53,754 nucleotides of DNA from Streptoalloteichus tenebrarius (GCF_024171885.1 NZ_JAMTCP010000046.1:1261-55014), one strand, 5' to 3'. Counted from the first letter of the stretch, positions 1 to 9,164 are shown. The notes: a model not told the origin generated them from the sequence alone. Made by a program: numbers and translations.

Positions 1-48
1 TGCGGCCGTGACGCCGGAATGAGGTCCGGCCGTTGGCCGGAGTAGCAG
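1..48 (-). CRISPR. End of a type I-G CRISPR array (first repeat plus partial spacer)
   Basis: Positions 13-48 hold one 36-nt repeat on the minus strand, and positions 1-12 are the start of a spacer cut by the window edge. The repeat matches the consensus of the array at 9420-9746 except for one change near its 5' end and two in the hairpin loop. The 7-bp stem TCCGGCC/GGCCGGA is kept. Because the flanking leader is homologous to that of the other array, this is read as the leader-proximal repeat, with transcription running leftward out of the window. Confidence 0.85.
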
Positions 49-217
49 GGCTTGGCTGAACTGGGGCATGTGACCTGCGACATTGTAGATCATCGCGAGC
101 GGTGTGAGTCAAGTCTGGTTCTGGATCTTTCTGAGAGGTGTTGCAGGACGGTGATGTGTGCTTTGAGCTGGGTGCGAGCGGTGATGCGTGGGAGGGGGCT
201 CACCTCACCGCTCGTGT
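49..217 (-). promoter_or_regulatory. CRISPR leader, left array
   Basis: This 169-bp AT-richer stretch lies between the cas2 stop and the first repeat. Read on the minus strand it contains two direct copies of ACCGCTCGC (within 159-185 and 84-106) and an inverted copy near 203-212. The same boxes occur at nearly the same spacing before the second array; box B ends 35 nt from the repeat in both. A TACAAT (+ strand 82-87) with TTGACT (107-112) 19 nt upstream is a plausible leftward promoter across box B. The roles of the boxes (promoter or Cas1-Cas2 docking) are inferred. Confidence 0.75.
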
Positions 218-505
218 TTAGACGATCTTCGGGTTGGTGCTGGGAAGGGACCGGCGGCGGCCGTGCATGTGGATGGCCGCCGGATGGGGGAGAGGCCCAA
301 GGTCGATACGGACGACGCTGTCCGCGCCCAGGTCGATGATGCTCAGAACTCGCAGCTCCAGTGTGGCGAGTTCCGCGAGCGACAGGTCGCAGAGGAAGAC
401 GGAGTATTGAAGCCGTTCCCCGTGGTCGCGCATCACCGTGCAGACCCGTCGGAGTCGCGCGGGGTCGGCGATGTCGTAGGCGAGGAGGTAGCGGCGTCGG
501 GCCAT
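218..505 (-). CDS. cas2: CRISPR adaptation protein Cas2
   Basis: This 95-residue protein has the Cas2 ferredoxin-like start: RRRYLLAYDIADPARLRRV, with the conserved Asp of YDI, followed by the typical QYSVFLCDLS strand and a valine/leucine-rich beta strand near residue 65. Cas2 is the dimeric scaffold of the Cas1-Cas2 integrase that inserts new spacers. It starts 6 nt after the cas4-cas1 stop, so the two are co-transcribed leftward, and it ends directly at the CRISPR leader. The start ATG is at 505. Length is normal for the family. Confidence 0.95.
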   Translation of the reverse strand: MARRRYLLAYDIADPARLRRVCTVMRDHGERLQYSVFLCDLSLAELATLELRVLSIIDLGADSVVRIDLGPLPHPAAIHMHGRRRSLPSTNPKIV

Positions 506-511
506 GGCGCT

Positions 512-2158
512 TCATCGGGTGGTCATCGGGGTGTAGTCGGAGAGCTCGCCGACCAGGGCTCCGGCGAGGATACGGGCCTGAACGTCAAGGACCCGGCGGT
601 AACTGATCGTGTAGCCGAACAGTGGATGGGTGACGGTGGCGGCGAGGCGTCGTTCGTAGGCCCGGATGAGGGTGCGTCGGCCGTTGGGTGTGAGGGAAAA
701 GGCTCCCGCCCTGCTGATGAAGTCGCTGGCGCTGATCTCGGCGTTGTTGATGAGGCTCAGTACGGTGGAGTCGGCGATGAGGGGCCGGAACTCTTCGGCG
801 AGATCCAACGCGAGGGCCGGGCGGCCGTACCGGATGCGGTGGTAGACGCCCAGGTAGGGGTCCAGGCCCACGGCCAATGTGGTAGCGATCAAGTCCTTGA
901 GCAGCAGCGCATAGCTGAAGGAGAGCATCGCGTTGACGGGGTCGCGGGGCGGGCGACGGTTTCGGCCGGATGCCGCGAACGCGTCGGCGAACTCGGGGGC
1001 GGCCAGCAGTGACGGGAATGCCTGGAAGTACAGGCGGGCGGCGGTGCCCTCGATGCCCAGCAGAGTGGACAGGGAGTCGGCGGTGGCGGCTCGACGACCC
1101 ATCTGGGCCAGAGCCTGCGTGACGGCCTGCTGGTCACATCGGGCATTGCGACGAATGAGAGTGCGGCAGTTATGAATCTTGCCGGCAATCATCTGTCGGG
1201 CCAGGCCAAGTCCACCCTGGGCGTGGGTAATGGTTTGTTGCCGGCGGAGCTCGACGTACTTGGAAGGCAGACCGTAGGCCCAGCCTTTGAGCCACCCTCC
1301 ATAGGTGAACCACAGTACGGGCACGGCGCGGTCGAACAGCTCGTGCAGAGTCTGGGTCGAAATCTGCACTCTGCCGAAGACCGCGAGCTGGGAGACATCA
1401 ATCATCCTGAACGAGGCCAGGACCTCGTCGTCCTTGGTGACCTCCAGCCGCTGTGAACGTGTCCGAACCATGGATCCCGGCTCGGTCACGTACACCGGGG
1501 CGGTGTCGGGATCTTTCGGGACGATACGCCGTGGCGCGCGCTCGGTGAAGCCCAGCATCGTGTTGGTCTCGTCGGGAAGACAGAGCCCGACGAGAGAGCA
1601 GCGCACACACTTGGGGCTGTCGACCAGTGGCAGCGGTGGTGTGAGGCGCTCGGAGATCGCTCGAGCTCGGGCAACGCACTCGCGTGCCCAGAGGGCCTTG
1701 TCCTCATCGACGACGATGGGGACCCTCTGTCGGGTCGCGGCGTAGTACACCTCGCCGCGGTCGCACGTGTAGCCATGTTCGCGCAGCAGCAGGACGTGCA
1801 GCACGACTTGGACTTCGTCACTGGGCCACGGCGTGCCGTCCGACCGAGGTTTGCCCTTCTTGTAGTCGACCGCCACGACATGGTCCTGTTCACCTTCGAC
1901 GACGTCGAGTCGGGCGATCACGCCCAGTGCCGGTGAGCTGAGCAGAAGCGAACGTGCCTCCCGCAGCACGCCTTCCTCGGGACGAGGAGCCGAACCGGAC
2001 TCGATATCAACCCTCCGGTGCACGTGTCGTCCGAGCGCGACGTCGTCGGAATCCGCGAACCGACCGTCCACCCACTCCAAGTAGAACAGGCGCGGACAGT
2101 AGACGTACTCGTTAACCATCCGGGCCGGGATCAGCTCGGGGCTTTCGTCGGCCACCAT
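512..2158 (-). CDS. cas4-cas1: Cas4-Cas1 fusion protein (type I-G adaptation)
   Basis: This 548-residue fusion joins a Cas4 nuclease to the Cas1 integrase, a hallmark of type I-G/I-U systems. The Cas4 part (about 1-200) has the first Fe-S cysteine in VYCPRLFYLEW and the C-terminal cluster CVRCSLVGLCLP. The Cas1 part (about 220-548) carries the three metal-ligand regions: EGTAARLYF, GLDPYLGVYH and LDLAEEFRP. Cas4 trims pre-spacers and selects PAMs; Cas1 integrates them next to the leader. The ATG at 2158 is preferred over a longer reading frame from 2221 because AAGGAG sits about 7 nt upstream. It is the first gene of the leftward operon. Confidence 0.95.
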   Translation of the reverse strand: MVADESPELIPARMVNEYVYCPRLFYLEWVDGRFADSDDVALGRHVHRRVDIESGSAPRPEEGVLREARSLLLSSPALGVIARLDVVEGEQDHVVAVDYKKGKPRSDGTPWPSDEVQVVLHVLLLREHGYTCDRGEVYYAATRQRVPIVVDEDKALWARECVARARAISERLTPPLPLVDSPKCVRCSLVGLCLPDETNTMLGFTERAPRRIVPKDPDTAPVYVTEPGSMVRTRSQRLEVTKDDEVLASFRMIDVSQLAVFGRVQISTQTLHELFDRAVPVLWFTYGGWLKGWAYGLPSKYVELRRQQTITHAQGGLGLARQMIAGKIHNCRTLIRRNARCDQQAVTQALAQMGRRAATADSLSTLLGIEGTAARLYFQAFPSLLAAPEFADAFAASGRNRRPPRDPVNAMLSFSYALLLKDLIATTLAVGLDPYLGVYHRIRYGRPALALDLAEEFRPLIADSTVLSLINNAEISASDFISRAGAFSLTPNGRRTLIRAYERRLAATVTHPLFGYTISYRRVLDVQARILAGALVGELSDYTPMTTR

Positions 2159-2253
2159 CGCCGACTCCTTCGTGGTTTCCTGCCGTGCTCCAGAGTTGTC
2201 CCCTGAGGGAGGCGCTGCCACCGGGTGGTGACAGGAGACTCCTGGGAAGTATC

Positions 2254-2362
2254 GCTGGAGGAAGGCCTTGCCGCAGACCGAGCCAAGCAGGACAGGGCGG
2301 GATCAACTGAGGAGCCAGGGATGATGGGCGGAATGAGGTCCGGCCAGTCGTCGGAGAGATGC
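2254..2362 (-). ncRNA. Degenerate repeat-spacer-repeat unit (CreR/CreA-like candidate)
   Basis: In the intergenic region of the divergent cas operons the minus strand carries a degenerate CRISPR repeat at 2327-2362 (about 27 of 36 positions match; 17 consecutive identical bases at 2329-2345). A 36-nt pseudo-spacer follows at 2291-2326. A weaker repeat-like block at 2254-2290 starts with CTGC and matches about 14 of 22 bases of the repeat 3' half. The pseudo-spacer length equals real spacers here (35-38 nt). Orientation matches cas4-cas1, whose start is 95 nt downstream. The first repeat is clear; the second is tentative, and the regulatory role is inferred from CreR/CreA RNAs in other type I systems. 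Confidence 0.5.
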
Positions 2363-2541
2363 TGTTGCGTCCGCCCTGCGGGTTCTTGCCCGATCTCTGT
2401 TGTCGATTCGAGGCGCGGGTGCTCGTGCGGCGGTGTGGTGAGGGTATCGGTGGGACCCGCACCGGACCGGGATGGGGTCTCGTCGCGCTGCGGGGGCGAC
2501 GAGGGTGTCTTCACACTTTCGGGTGACGATCGTGGGGGCGA

Positions 2542-3822
2542 GTGGGATTCTGTCAGTGCCCGGTGATGTCCTCCGTCCAGGAGGCGCGAGTACCCAGGCG
2601 CCAGGACGACTGGACGGAGGCCGCGGTGGCGGACGTGTATGGCCGGCTGGAACGGGCGGTGTCGCTGTCCGGGGAGGATGCTGCCGTGGTGATCACGGCT
2701 CGGCTTGAGCCGATCGGTGGCGTGGGGACGCGCGTGTTCCCCCCGACCTATCCCTTGGACGCGGTCAACGACGATGCCACCAAGCCCCGCCGACCGTATG
2801 TGGTGGAGCCCCGCCGCATGGAGGACGGGGTGGTGGAGACAGTGTTGTTGGACTCGGTGCAGTCAGAGTCCAACCGGGTCGAGGAGGCGCTCGAGCGGGC
2901 GGTGGCCGAGGGCCGTCTGCGGCTGCCGCATCTGCTGGTGGAACACGAACTCTCCACCGGCCGGCGAGTCCGGATCTCGAGTTTCACCGCCCCGCACCGG
3001 TACGCCGACGCCTACTTCCGCGACTCGCTCCTGGACGGCCAGGCCTTCGACAAGACGGCGGTGGGCAAGTCCCTGCGAGCGGCGACAGCGGAGGACTGCC
3101 GGGCCTTGTACGAGCGGGAGCCGCTGAGCGTGGTGTTGGGGGCGTGGGACTCCCACCGCAAGGGACGCGTGGCGAAGTTCCCCCGGCTCTACCGTAGCGA
3201 GGTGGTCGGGGTGAACCCCGTGTTCGGGCGACGCGCGGCGGGCCGGATGGACCCCCACAACATGGTGGGCGCGGTGGCCAACGGCGCCGCGGCCACCGAT
3301 GGGTCGGCGGGCTGGGAGCACGTGGCGCCCAACGGGAAGTCGGCGAAGGGGGAGAAGTTGTCGGAGATCGGGCACGGCAACATCACCCCGGTCGCCGCCC
3401 ACGGCGGGGTGACGGTGGAGTCGGCGGTGCGCATGGCGTCGCTGTCGATGGCGGGGTTGGCGCGGCTGCGCTTCGGGGATGCTCCGCTGGAGGCGGCGAC
3501 GGCGGCGCGGGTGGCGTTGGCCGCCCTGGCGCTGGTCGGGGATCGCCTGGCGTTCGGCGGGTCGGGATTGTGGCTGCGGTCGGGCTGCGAGCTCGTCGTG
3601 GTGGACGAGGAGGTGGCCTGGCAGCGGCGCGGCGGGCAGCGGGAGCCGTTCGAGCTGGGCGTGGACGAGGCGCTGCGGGTGTTCGAGCAGGCCCGGGCTC
3701 GTGCCGCCGAGCACGGGTTGGTGATGTCTGACGAGGTGCTGCGTCTGAGGCCGGGCAAGGGGCTGGCGAAGGCGTGGGAGCACGCCTACCTGTCCGCGGC
3801 GGTGGAGGAGGACCGCCGCTGA
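2542..3822 (+). CDS. csb1: Cascade backbone protein Csb1 (Cas7, type I-G)
   Basis: The product resembles Csb1/GSU0053, the Cas7-type backbone subunit that coats crRNA in type I-G Cascade. Visible family features are VFPPTYP near residue 65, the strongly conserved LDSVQSESNRVEEAL stretch near 105-115, and the central RLYRSEVVGVNPVFGRR region. A GTG start at 2542 with a G-rich sequence upstream gives 426 residues; an ATG at 2566 would remove eight residues and cannot be excluded. The stop overlaps the csb2 start (TGATG), so the two are translationally coupled. It is the first gene of the rightward effector operon. Confidence 0.92.
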   Translation: MGFCQCPVMSSVQEARVPRRQDDWTEAAVADVYGRLERAVSLSGEDAAVVITARLEPIGGVGTRVFPPTYPLDAVNDDATKPRRPYVVEPRRMEDGVVETVLLDSVQSESNRVEEALERAVAEGRLRLPHLLVEHELSTGRRVRISSFTAPHRYADAYFRDSLLDGQAFDKTAVGKSLRAATAEDCRALYEREPLSVVLGAWDSHRKGRVAKFPRLYRSEVVGVNPVFGRRAAGRMDPHNMVGAVANGAAATDGSAGWEHVAPNGKSAKGEKLSEIGHGNITPVAAHGGVTVESAVRMASLSMAGLARLRFGDAPLEAATAARVALAALALVGDRLAFGGSGLWLRSGCELVVVDEEVAWQRRGGQREPFELGVDEALRVFEQARARAAEHGLVMSDEVLRLRPGKGLAKAWEHAYLSAAVEEDRR

Positions 3823-5246
3823 TGCTGGCGGTCCAGGTGCGGCTGCTGCACGGCCGCTTCGAGGCAGGCGTTCGGGATCCGCGACAGTCGCATCGACAGG
3901 CGGAATGGCCGCCCCATCCGGCGCGGCTGCACTGCGCGCTGCGGGCCAGCGCGACCAACGAAGGGCATGGACAGCTGCTGCGGTGGTTGGAGGAACAGAC
4001 GCCGCCGCAGGTGTGGGCGGAGCGGGTTCCGGTGTGGGCGGGCGAGCACGCCTCCTACGTGGTCACCGGCAAGGTCAAGCTCGGCGGGGGAAACCAGTTC
4101 TTCCCCGGGCGCACCAACGGGCTGCGTCGCCGGGCGCACGCGGTGCTGGCCACGTCGGGGTTCGCGTTCGTCTGGCCCGACCTCAACCCTGATGGGGACC
4201 GGGTGGAGGCGTTGCGGGAACTGACCGCACGGGTGCCCTACTTCGGGCGTTCCACCTCCGCCGCGGTGCTCACCGTCCACACCGAAATGTCCGATGTGGA
4301 GTGCGGTGAGTGGGTGCGGTTCGTGCCCGACCCGGATGACCACCGTGGGGGTCGGGAACTCACGGTGGCCTGTCCCGGCTACACCGACGCGTTGGAGGAG
4401 ACGTATGCGATGGGATCCCCAGCCTGGACCGCTCCGGCACGCGCTGTGGCCTACGGTGTCCTGGGTGAGACCGACCCCGAGCCGGAGCAGGAACTCACAC
4501 CGGTGGCGGGGCCGCACCGGGAGATGGTGATGTTCGCCTTTCCCCGCGGGGTGCGGATCGACGGTGTCCATGCCGGGATGGTCACCGCCCGGCTGCGGCA
4601 GGCGGTGATGTCGAGGGTGCCGGACCCGTTGCCGCCCCAGGTGTCCGGTCACGGCGCCGACGACCGCCCCCACGTCGCCTACCTGCCGATCCTGGATGTC
4701 GCCCACCGACACGCGCGGGGACATCTGTTGGGGGTGGCGGTGGCGCTGCCGGAGATGAATCGCGCCGAACGAGTGGCGGTGCTCCGCGCGTTGTGGAACA
4801 GGGACGCGCCCCTGTCGCTGAGGCTGGGCGAGATCGACGTGGAGCTTCTGCCGGAGGACCACGAGGAGTTCCAGCAGCGCGGCGTCGCCCGGTTGCGTGA
4901 AACGTGGTGGCGACAGCCCTCGACGACGTGGGCGACGGTGACGCCGATCGTGGTGGAGCGGTTCTGCGGCCCGGACGGGGTGGAGGAGGAGATCGGGCGC
5001 TCCTGTCGTCGTCTCGGTCTGCCCACTCCGGTGGAGGTGATTCCGGCGGCGGCGCCGCTGGTGCGGGGCGGGGCGATGTTGCGGCGTCGGCATCTGCCGC
5101 GCAAGGAGGCTCACCCTCGGCCAATGACCCATGCGCTGCTGCGGTTCCCCACCCCTGTGGGCGGACCCGTCGCGGTGGGGGCGCAGCGGTATCTCGGGAT
5201 GGGCCTGTGCGCCCCGCTGCCCCGAGAGGAGGCGCCCAGTGAGTAA
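3822..5246 (+). CDS. csb2: Csb2, Cas5-Cas6 fusion (type I-G)
   Basis: This 474-residue protein begins LAVQVRLLHGRFEAGV and continues with EWPPHPARLHCALRA, the signature of Csb2/GSU0054, in which a Cas5-like N-terminal half is joined to a Cas6-like RNA endonuclease half. It should cleave pre-crRNA in the repeat hairpin and cap the 5' handle. The ATG overlaps the csb1 stop codon; an upstream start at 3774 would overlap csb1 by 49 nt and is less likely. The 3' end overlaps the cas3 start (GTG at 5239). Csb2 is found only in type I-G, so it fixes the subtype. Confidence 0.92.
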   Translation: MLAVQVRLLHGRFEAGVRDPRQSHRQAEWPPHPARLHCALRASATNEGHGQLLRWLEEQTPPQVWAERVPVWAGEHASYVVTGKVKLGGGNQFFPGRTNGLRRRAHAVLATSGFAFVWPDLNPDGDRVEALRELTARVPYFGRSTSAAVLTVHTEMSDVECGEWVRFVPDPDDHRGGRELTVACPGYTDALEETYAMGSPAWTAPARAVAYGVLGETDPEPEQELTPVAGPHREMVMFAFPRGVRIDGVHAGMVTARLRQAVMSRVPDPLPPQVSGHGADDRPHVAYLPILDVAHRHARGHLLGVAVALPEMNRAERVAVLRALWNRDAPLSLRLGEIDVELLPEDHEEFQQRGVARLRETWWRQPSTTWATVTPIVVERFCGPDGVEEEIGRSCRRLGLPTPVEVIPAAAPLVRGGAMLRRRHLPRKEAHPRPMTHALLRFPTPVGGPVAVGAQRYLGMGLCAPLPREEAPSE

Positions 5247-8229
5247 CGCCGACTACGACATCGCGGGGTTCGCCGCGTTCGTGCGGGCAGTGCACGGGAA
5301 GGACCGGGAGCCCTTCCCGTGGCAGACCACGTTGGCCGAGTTGGTGCTGCGGAAGGGGCAGTGGCCCGAGGCGCTGGATGTTCCGACCGGGTTGGGCAAG
5401 ACCAGCGTGCTCGACCTCGCTGTCTATGCCGCCGCGGCCGGAACCGGGCCGCGGCGGGTGTTCTTCGTGGTGGACCGCCGGCTGGTGGTCGACGAGGCGT
5501 TCACCCACGCCCAGCACCTGGCCGCCGCCATCAACACCCCCGCCACGGATGCCTGCCGGCGGGTCGCTCACGGTCTGCGGGCCCTGAGCGAGACGGCGCC
5601 ACCGGCCGAGCCGGTGATGGTGACCCGGATGCGCGGCGGGACCACGTGGGACTGGCGGTGGCTGGACCGACCCGACCGGTTCAGCATCGTGGTGGGCACG
5701 GTCGACCAGATCGGCTCCCGCCTCCTTTTCCGCGCCTACGGCACCTCCCGCCGCCTCGCCCCGATCGACGCGGCCCTGGTCGGCACCGACTCGGTGGTGT
5801 TCGTCGACGAGGCGCACCTGGCGCAGCCCCTGCTGGACACCCTGAACACCATCCGAAACCTCGACCGACCCGAGCGGACGGTGCGCCCGCCCGTGCAGGT
5901 GGTGTCCCTGACCGCCACCCACCGCAAACACCCCACCCCTGCCCAGGGTGGGGAGCGGGAGCCGGCGGTGACCGTGTTCGATCTGGACGCCCACCGCGAA
6001 CACGACGAAGCCGCCCGCCGCCTCGACGCCGACAAGACCCTGATCACCGCCACCTGCCCGGAGCGGGCGCTGACCGACGTGCTCGTCGAGGCCACCACCC
6101 TCGCCGCCGAGCATCGCCCCGGCGGGCTGATCGGCGTGGTCGTCAACACCGTCGCCCGCGCCCGCGAGGTGTTCACCCGACTCCAGAGGAGGCTCGACCC
6201 GGACCAGTGCCTGCTGCTGATTGGACGCTCCCGGCTGTGGGACCGGGATCGGCTGTTGGCTGAGTGGGCACCCAGGATCACTGTAGGTTGGCGCAACCAC
6301 GCGGCCCTGCCTACCCGGATCGTGGTTGCGACCCAGACGGTGGAGTGCGGGGCGAACCTCGACTTCGACGGGCTGGTCACTGAGTCGGCGCCGTGGGATG
6401 CGCTCGTGCAGCGGCTGGGCCGACTCAACCGCGTCGGCCAGGCCAATCCCGCGACGGCGCTGGTCGTGCACGCCACCAGCAACAAGCCGGACATCGTCTA
6501 CGGGCCACCGCGCGAGAACACCTGGGCCTGGCTGGCGTCCCTGGTCCCGCCGCGGGAGTGGGCCCATGCCCGCGCGGTGCGGGCCGACCAGACCCGCCCG
6601 GTAAAGTTGAACGTCAGCCCCGCTGCCCTACGCGGGCTGGTTCCCCCGGCGGGCGCCACCAGTACCCCCGCCCTCGCCCCGATGATGCTGGCCCAACATC
6701 TCGACGGGTGGGTGCGCACCGCGCCGATCCCCATTCCCGATACCCCTGTCAACTGTTTCCTCCACGGCTTTGACACCTCTCACACCACGGTGCGGGTGGT
6801 GTGGCGGGCCGACCTGGACCCCGACCAGCCCCGCGAATGGAAACACCTCGTCGGTGCGCTTCCGCCACGGGCGGAGGAAACCCTCGAGGTTTCACTGGCC
6901 GCGGTGCGGTCTTGGCTTCGTGGCATCCCACCCACCACCGTGCTCACCGACCTGCCTGACGAGCCAGGCGAGAACCAGCAGACAGCGGCGGGGGAGACGC
7001 GCCCGGTGCTGCGGATGCGTCCGGATGAGGACCCCAAGGTCGTCCACCGGCTCTCCGCGCTCCGGCCGGATGATCTGATCGTGGTGCCCGCCAGCTACGG
7101 CGGGCTCGACCGCTACGGGTGGAACCCGGACAGCACCACGCCGGTCCTTGATGTGGCTGACCTGGTGGCCCGGCGCCATCCGCTGCTGCGGCTCAACCCC
7201 GCCACTCTTCTCCCCGTCGTAGCGGCCACCGGGGGTGAGGAGACCGCCCTCCGAATGGGCGAGGCGTTGCGGGAGCTGGCTGACCACCTCGGTGACGACG
7301 ACCAGGTGCGCCTCCCGACCACGATCGGCCTCGGCAACACCCCGATCGCCCGCAGCTTCGCCCGGCTGCTCGATGTGCTCACCTCGTGGTGGCCACAGGC
7401 CCACCCGACGGTGCCCGTCCCCCCGGTCTTGCCGACCCGGCTGCGTCTTCGACCCCGTTCGGAGGAGGGGGAGGGCCTCCCTATCCGGGTGGAGGATCTT
7501 CTGCTCACCACCGACCGCAGCCTGGCCGGGGCGGACACTGGAGCTGATGCCTCCTCCGGCTCCACCGAGCCACTCGAACTGGGGCAACACCATAACGAGG
7601 TCCAGGAGCTGGCGAAAGTCTTCGCCACGAACCTGACGCTCCCTGATGACCTTGTGGCGGCGGTCGGCCTTGCCGCGGGCTGGCACGACCTCGGCAAGCT
7701 CGACCTTCGTTTCCAGGTCATGCTGCGTCGCGGCTCCCACCGCGCGGCAGAGATCGCTGAGCGGCCGTTGGCGAAATCCGGCATCGATCCCACCCACAGG
7801 GCCGCGCTCGCCCGTGCCCACAAGGCCAGCGGCTACCCGAAAGACGGCCGCCACGAGGTGCTGTCGGCCGCCCTGGCCGGCCACCTGCTCACCGCCCTCC
7901 CGATCACGGGTGTCGACGAGGAGCTGGTGGTGCACCTGATCGCCGCCCACCACGGCCACGGCCGCCCCCTACACCCACCGGTCGACGACCCTCACACGCC
8001 GACCAGCGTCACCGTGCCCGCTGGAGCCGGCCCTCACATCGACCGCGATGTCACGGTCGACTTGACCGGGTTCTCCACGGTGGACTGGGAATCCTGCGAC
8101 CGGTTCACCCGCCTCAACCAGCGCTACGGCCACTGGGGGCTGGCCCTGCTCGAAGCGATCGTTCGTCTCGCCGACATCGCCTGCTCCGCAGGCGAACACC
8201 ACGACCTGAACCTGAGGGAGAAGCCATGA
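5239..8229 (+). CDS. cas3: Cas3 helicase-nuclease with C-terminal HD domain
   Basis: This 996-residue effector nuclease-helicase unwinds and degrades DNA bound by Cascade. The SF2 helicase comes first: Walker A VPTGLGKT near residue 50, VFVDEAHL (DEAH box) near 190, VVSLTATH near 227, and motif VI LVQRLGRLNRVGQ near 390. The HD nuclease domain is C-terminal, with WHDLGKLD near 815, a downstream GRHEVLS histidine and IAAHHGHG. This helicase-then-HD order is known for type I-G Cas3. The start is the GTG inside the csb2 stop region, with GAGAGGA upstream. Its TGA overlaps the next ATG. Confidence 0.93.
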   Translation: MSNADYDIAGFAAFVRAVHGKDREPFPWQTTLAELVLRKGQWPEALDVPTGLGKTSVLDLAVYAAAAGTGPRRVFFVVDRRLVVDEAFTHAQHLAAAINTPATDACRRVAHGLRALSETAPPAEPVMVTRMRGGTTWDWRWLDRPDRFSIVVGTVDQIGSRLLFRAYGTSRRLAPIDAALVGTDSVVFVDEAHLAQPLLDTLNTIRNLDRPERTVRPPVQVVSLTATHRKHPTPAQGGEREPAVTVFDLDAHREHDEAARRLDADKTLITATCPERALTDVLVEATTLAAEHRPGGLIGVVVNTVARAREVFTRLQRRLDPDQCLLLIGRSRLWDRDRLLAEWAPRITVGWRNHAALPTRIVVATQTVECGANLDFDGLVTESAPWDALVQRLGRLNRVGQANPATALVVHATSNKPDIVYGPPRENTWAWLASLVPPREWAHARAVRADQTRPVKLNVSPAALRGLVPPAGATSTPALAPMMLAQHLDGWVRTAPIPIPDTPVNCFLHGFDTSHTTVRVVWRADLDPDQPREWKHLVGALPPRAEETLEVSLAAVRSWLRGIPPTTVLTDLPDEPGENQQTAAGETRPVLRMRPDEDPKVVHRLSALRPDDLIVVPASYGGLDRYGWNPDSTTPVLDVADLVARRHPLLRLNPATLLPVVAATGGEETALRMGEALRELADHLGDDDQVRLPTTIGLGNTPIARSFARLLDVLTSWWPQAHPTVPVPPVLPTRLRLRPRSEEGEGLPIRVEDLLLTTDRSLAGADTGADASSGSTEPLELGQHHNEVQELAKVFATNLTLPDDLVAAVGLAAGWHDLGKLDLRFQVMLRRGSHRAAEIAERPLAKSGIDPTHRAALARAHKASGYPKDGRHEVLSAALAGHLLTALPITGVDEELVVHLIAAHHGHGRPLHPPVDDPHTPTSVTVPAGAGPHIDRDVTVDLTGFSTVDWESCDRFTRLNQRYGHWGLALLEAIVRLADIACSAGEHHDLNLREKP

Positions 8230-9164
8230 CGCCGGTGTCCCTCCCGGGGCTGGACGGCCGAACCCCGCTCGGGTTCCTCGCCACCCTCGGCCTGCTGCAC
8301 CTGGTCACCACCCACGCACCCGACACCCAGCCGCGGCTGTCCTGGACCCCGATCACCTGCACCCCGCTCCTGCATACCACCACCTGGTCCACAGTGGACG
8401 AGGTCGCCGAATGGCTGACCGACCTGGCCGCCGGCCTGCCCGAGGAACAACTCCTGCCCGGCTTCCCCGCCGGCTTCCCGCCATCCGGGGCAGCTCCTGA
8501 CCCTCTGCGACCCCGCCGCGAGAACCTCCGCGAGCTGGTCGAGGACCGGTACGCCGATCACGTCGAGCTGGTGGGGGCGTTGGTTACCGACCTGGCGGTC
8601 AAACCCGACGGCCGCGTCGAACGCACCCCCATGGTCGCCCCCACCGGCAAACAGAGCTTCCACACCATGTTCCGCAACCAGGCCCACTACATCCGCACCG
8701 AACCCCACCGCCTCCGGGAAGCCCTCACCCGCTGGGTCCGGGTCCCCGACCGCCTCGCTGAAAGCTTCGACCACGCTGCCATCCACAGCGGCGCCGACGA
8801 CGCGCGCGGCGAACCCACCGAACACGCCGTCCCTGGCGCCACCTGGCTAGCCATCGCCGGCCTGCCCGGCTACCGGCTTGCTGCCGACCTGACGGGCCGC
8901 ACCACCGCCACCGCCTGGCGCCGCATCAACCACGCGAACCTGCTTGTGTGGCCACTGTGGACGTATCCGCTGAGCGCGACCGGCGTCCGCGTCCTGCTCG
9001 AACACCCCAATATCACCCGCGACGCAGTCCTGGACAAAGGAACCCTCACCCTCAACCCGGAAGGCTGGCAGCCCTTGACGGTGTTCCGGGTGTGTGCCGC
9101 GCGACGCCGCCCCAGCAACAACTCCGACGGTCCCCTCACTCCCATTCCTGTCCGCACGCCCTGA
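8226..9164 (+). CDS. Type I-G Cas8-position protein
   Basis: This 312-residue protein is the last gene of the effector operon, overlapping cas3 by ATGA. It starts LPGLDGRTPLGFLATLGLLHLV, the glycine/leucine-rich opening shared by several type I large-subunit proteins, and contains TGKQSFHTMFRNQA near residue 140. By position and elimination it should fill the Cas8 (large subunit, PAM recognition) slot, since all other type I-G genes are present. I could not decide between the Csx17, Csb3 or Cas3-extension groups; at 312 residues it is short for a Cas8. The second leader begins shortly after the stop. Confidence 0.7.
   Translation: MTPVSLPGLDGRTPLGFLATLGLLHLVTTHAPDTQPRLSWTPITCTPLLHTTTWSTVDEVAEWLTDLAAGLPEEQLLPGFPAGFPPSGAAPDPLRPRRENLRELVEDRYADHVELVGALVTDLAVKPDGRVERTPMVAPTGKQSFHTMFRNQAHYIRTEPHRLREALTRWVRVPDRLAESFDHAAIHSGADDARGEPTEHAVPGATWLAIAGLPGYRLAADLTGRTTATAWRRINHANLLVWPLWTYPLSATGVRVLLEHPNITRDAVLDKGTLTLNPEGWQPLTVFRVCAARRRPSNNSDGPLTPIPVRTP

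Noticed and set aside
188-1012. Plus-strand frame opposite cas4-cas1
   Set aside because: Antisense to an unambiguous cas4-cas1 and cas2; composition is that of a shadow frame.
2291-2326. Pseudo-spacer targeting a site in the cas promoters
   Set aside because: Only 5-6 nt seed similarities were found by eye (near 2470 and 2560); not enough to claim a target.
4582-6567. Long antisense open frame over csb2/cas3
   Set aside because: Proline/arginine/glycine-rich translation with no domain; it is the complement of a GC-rich coding region whose sense strand has clear Cas3 and Csb2 motifs.
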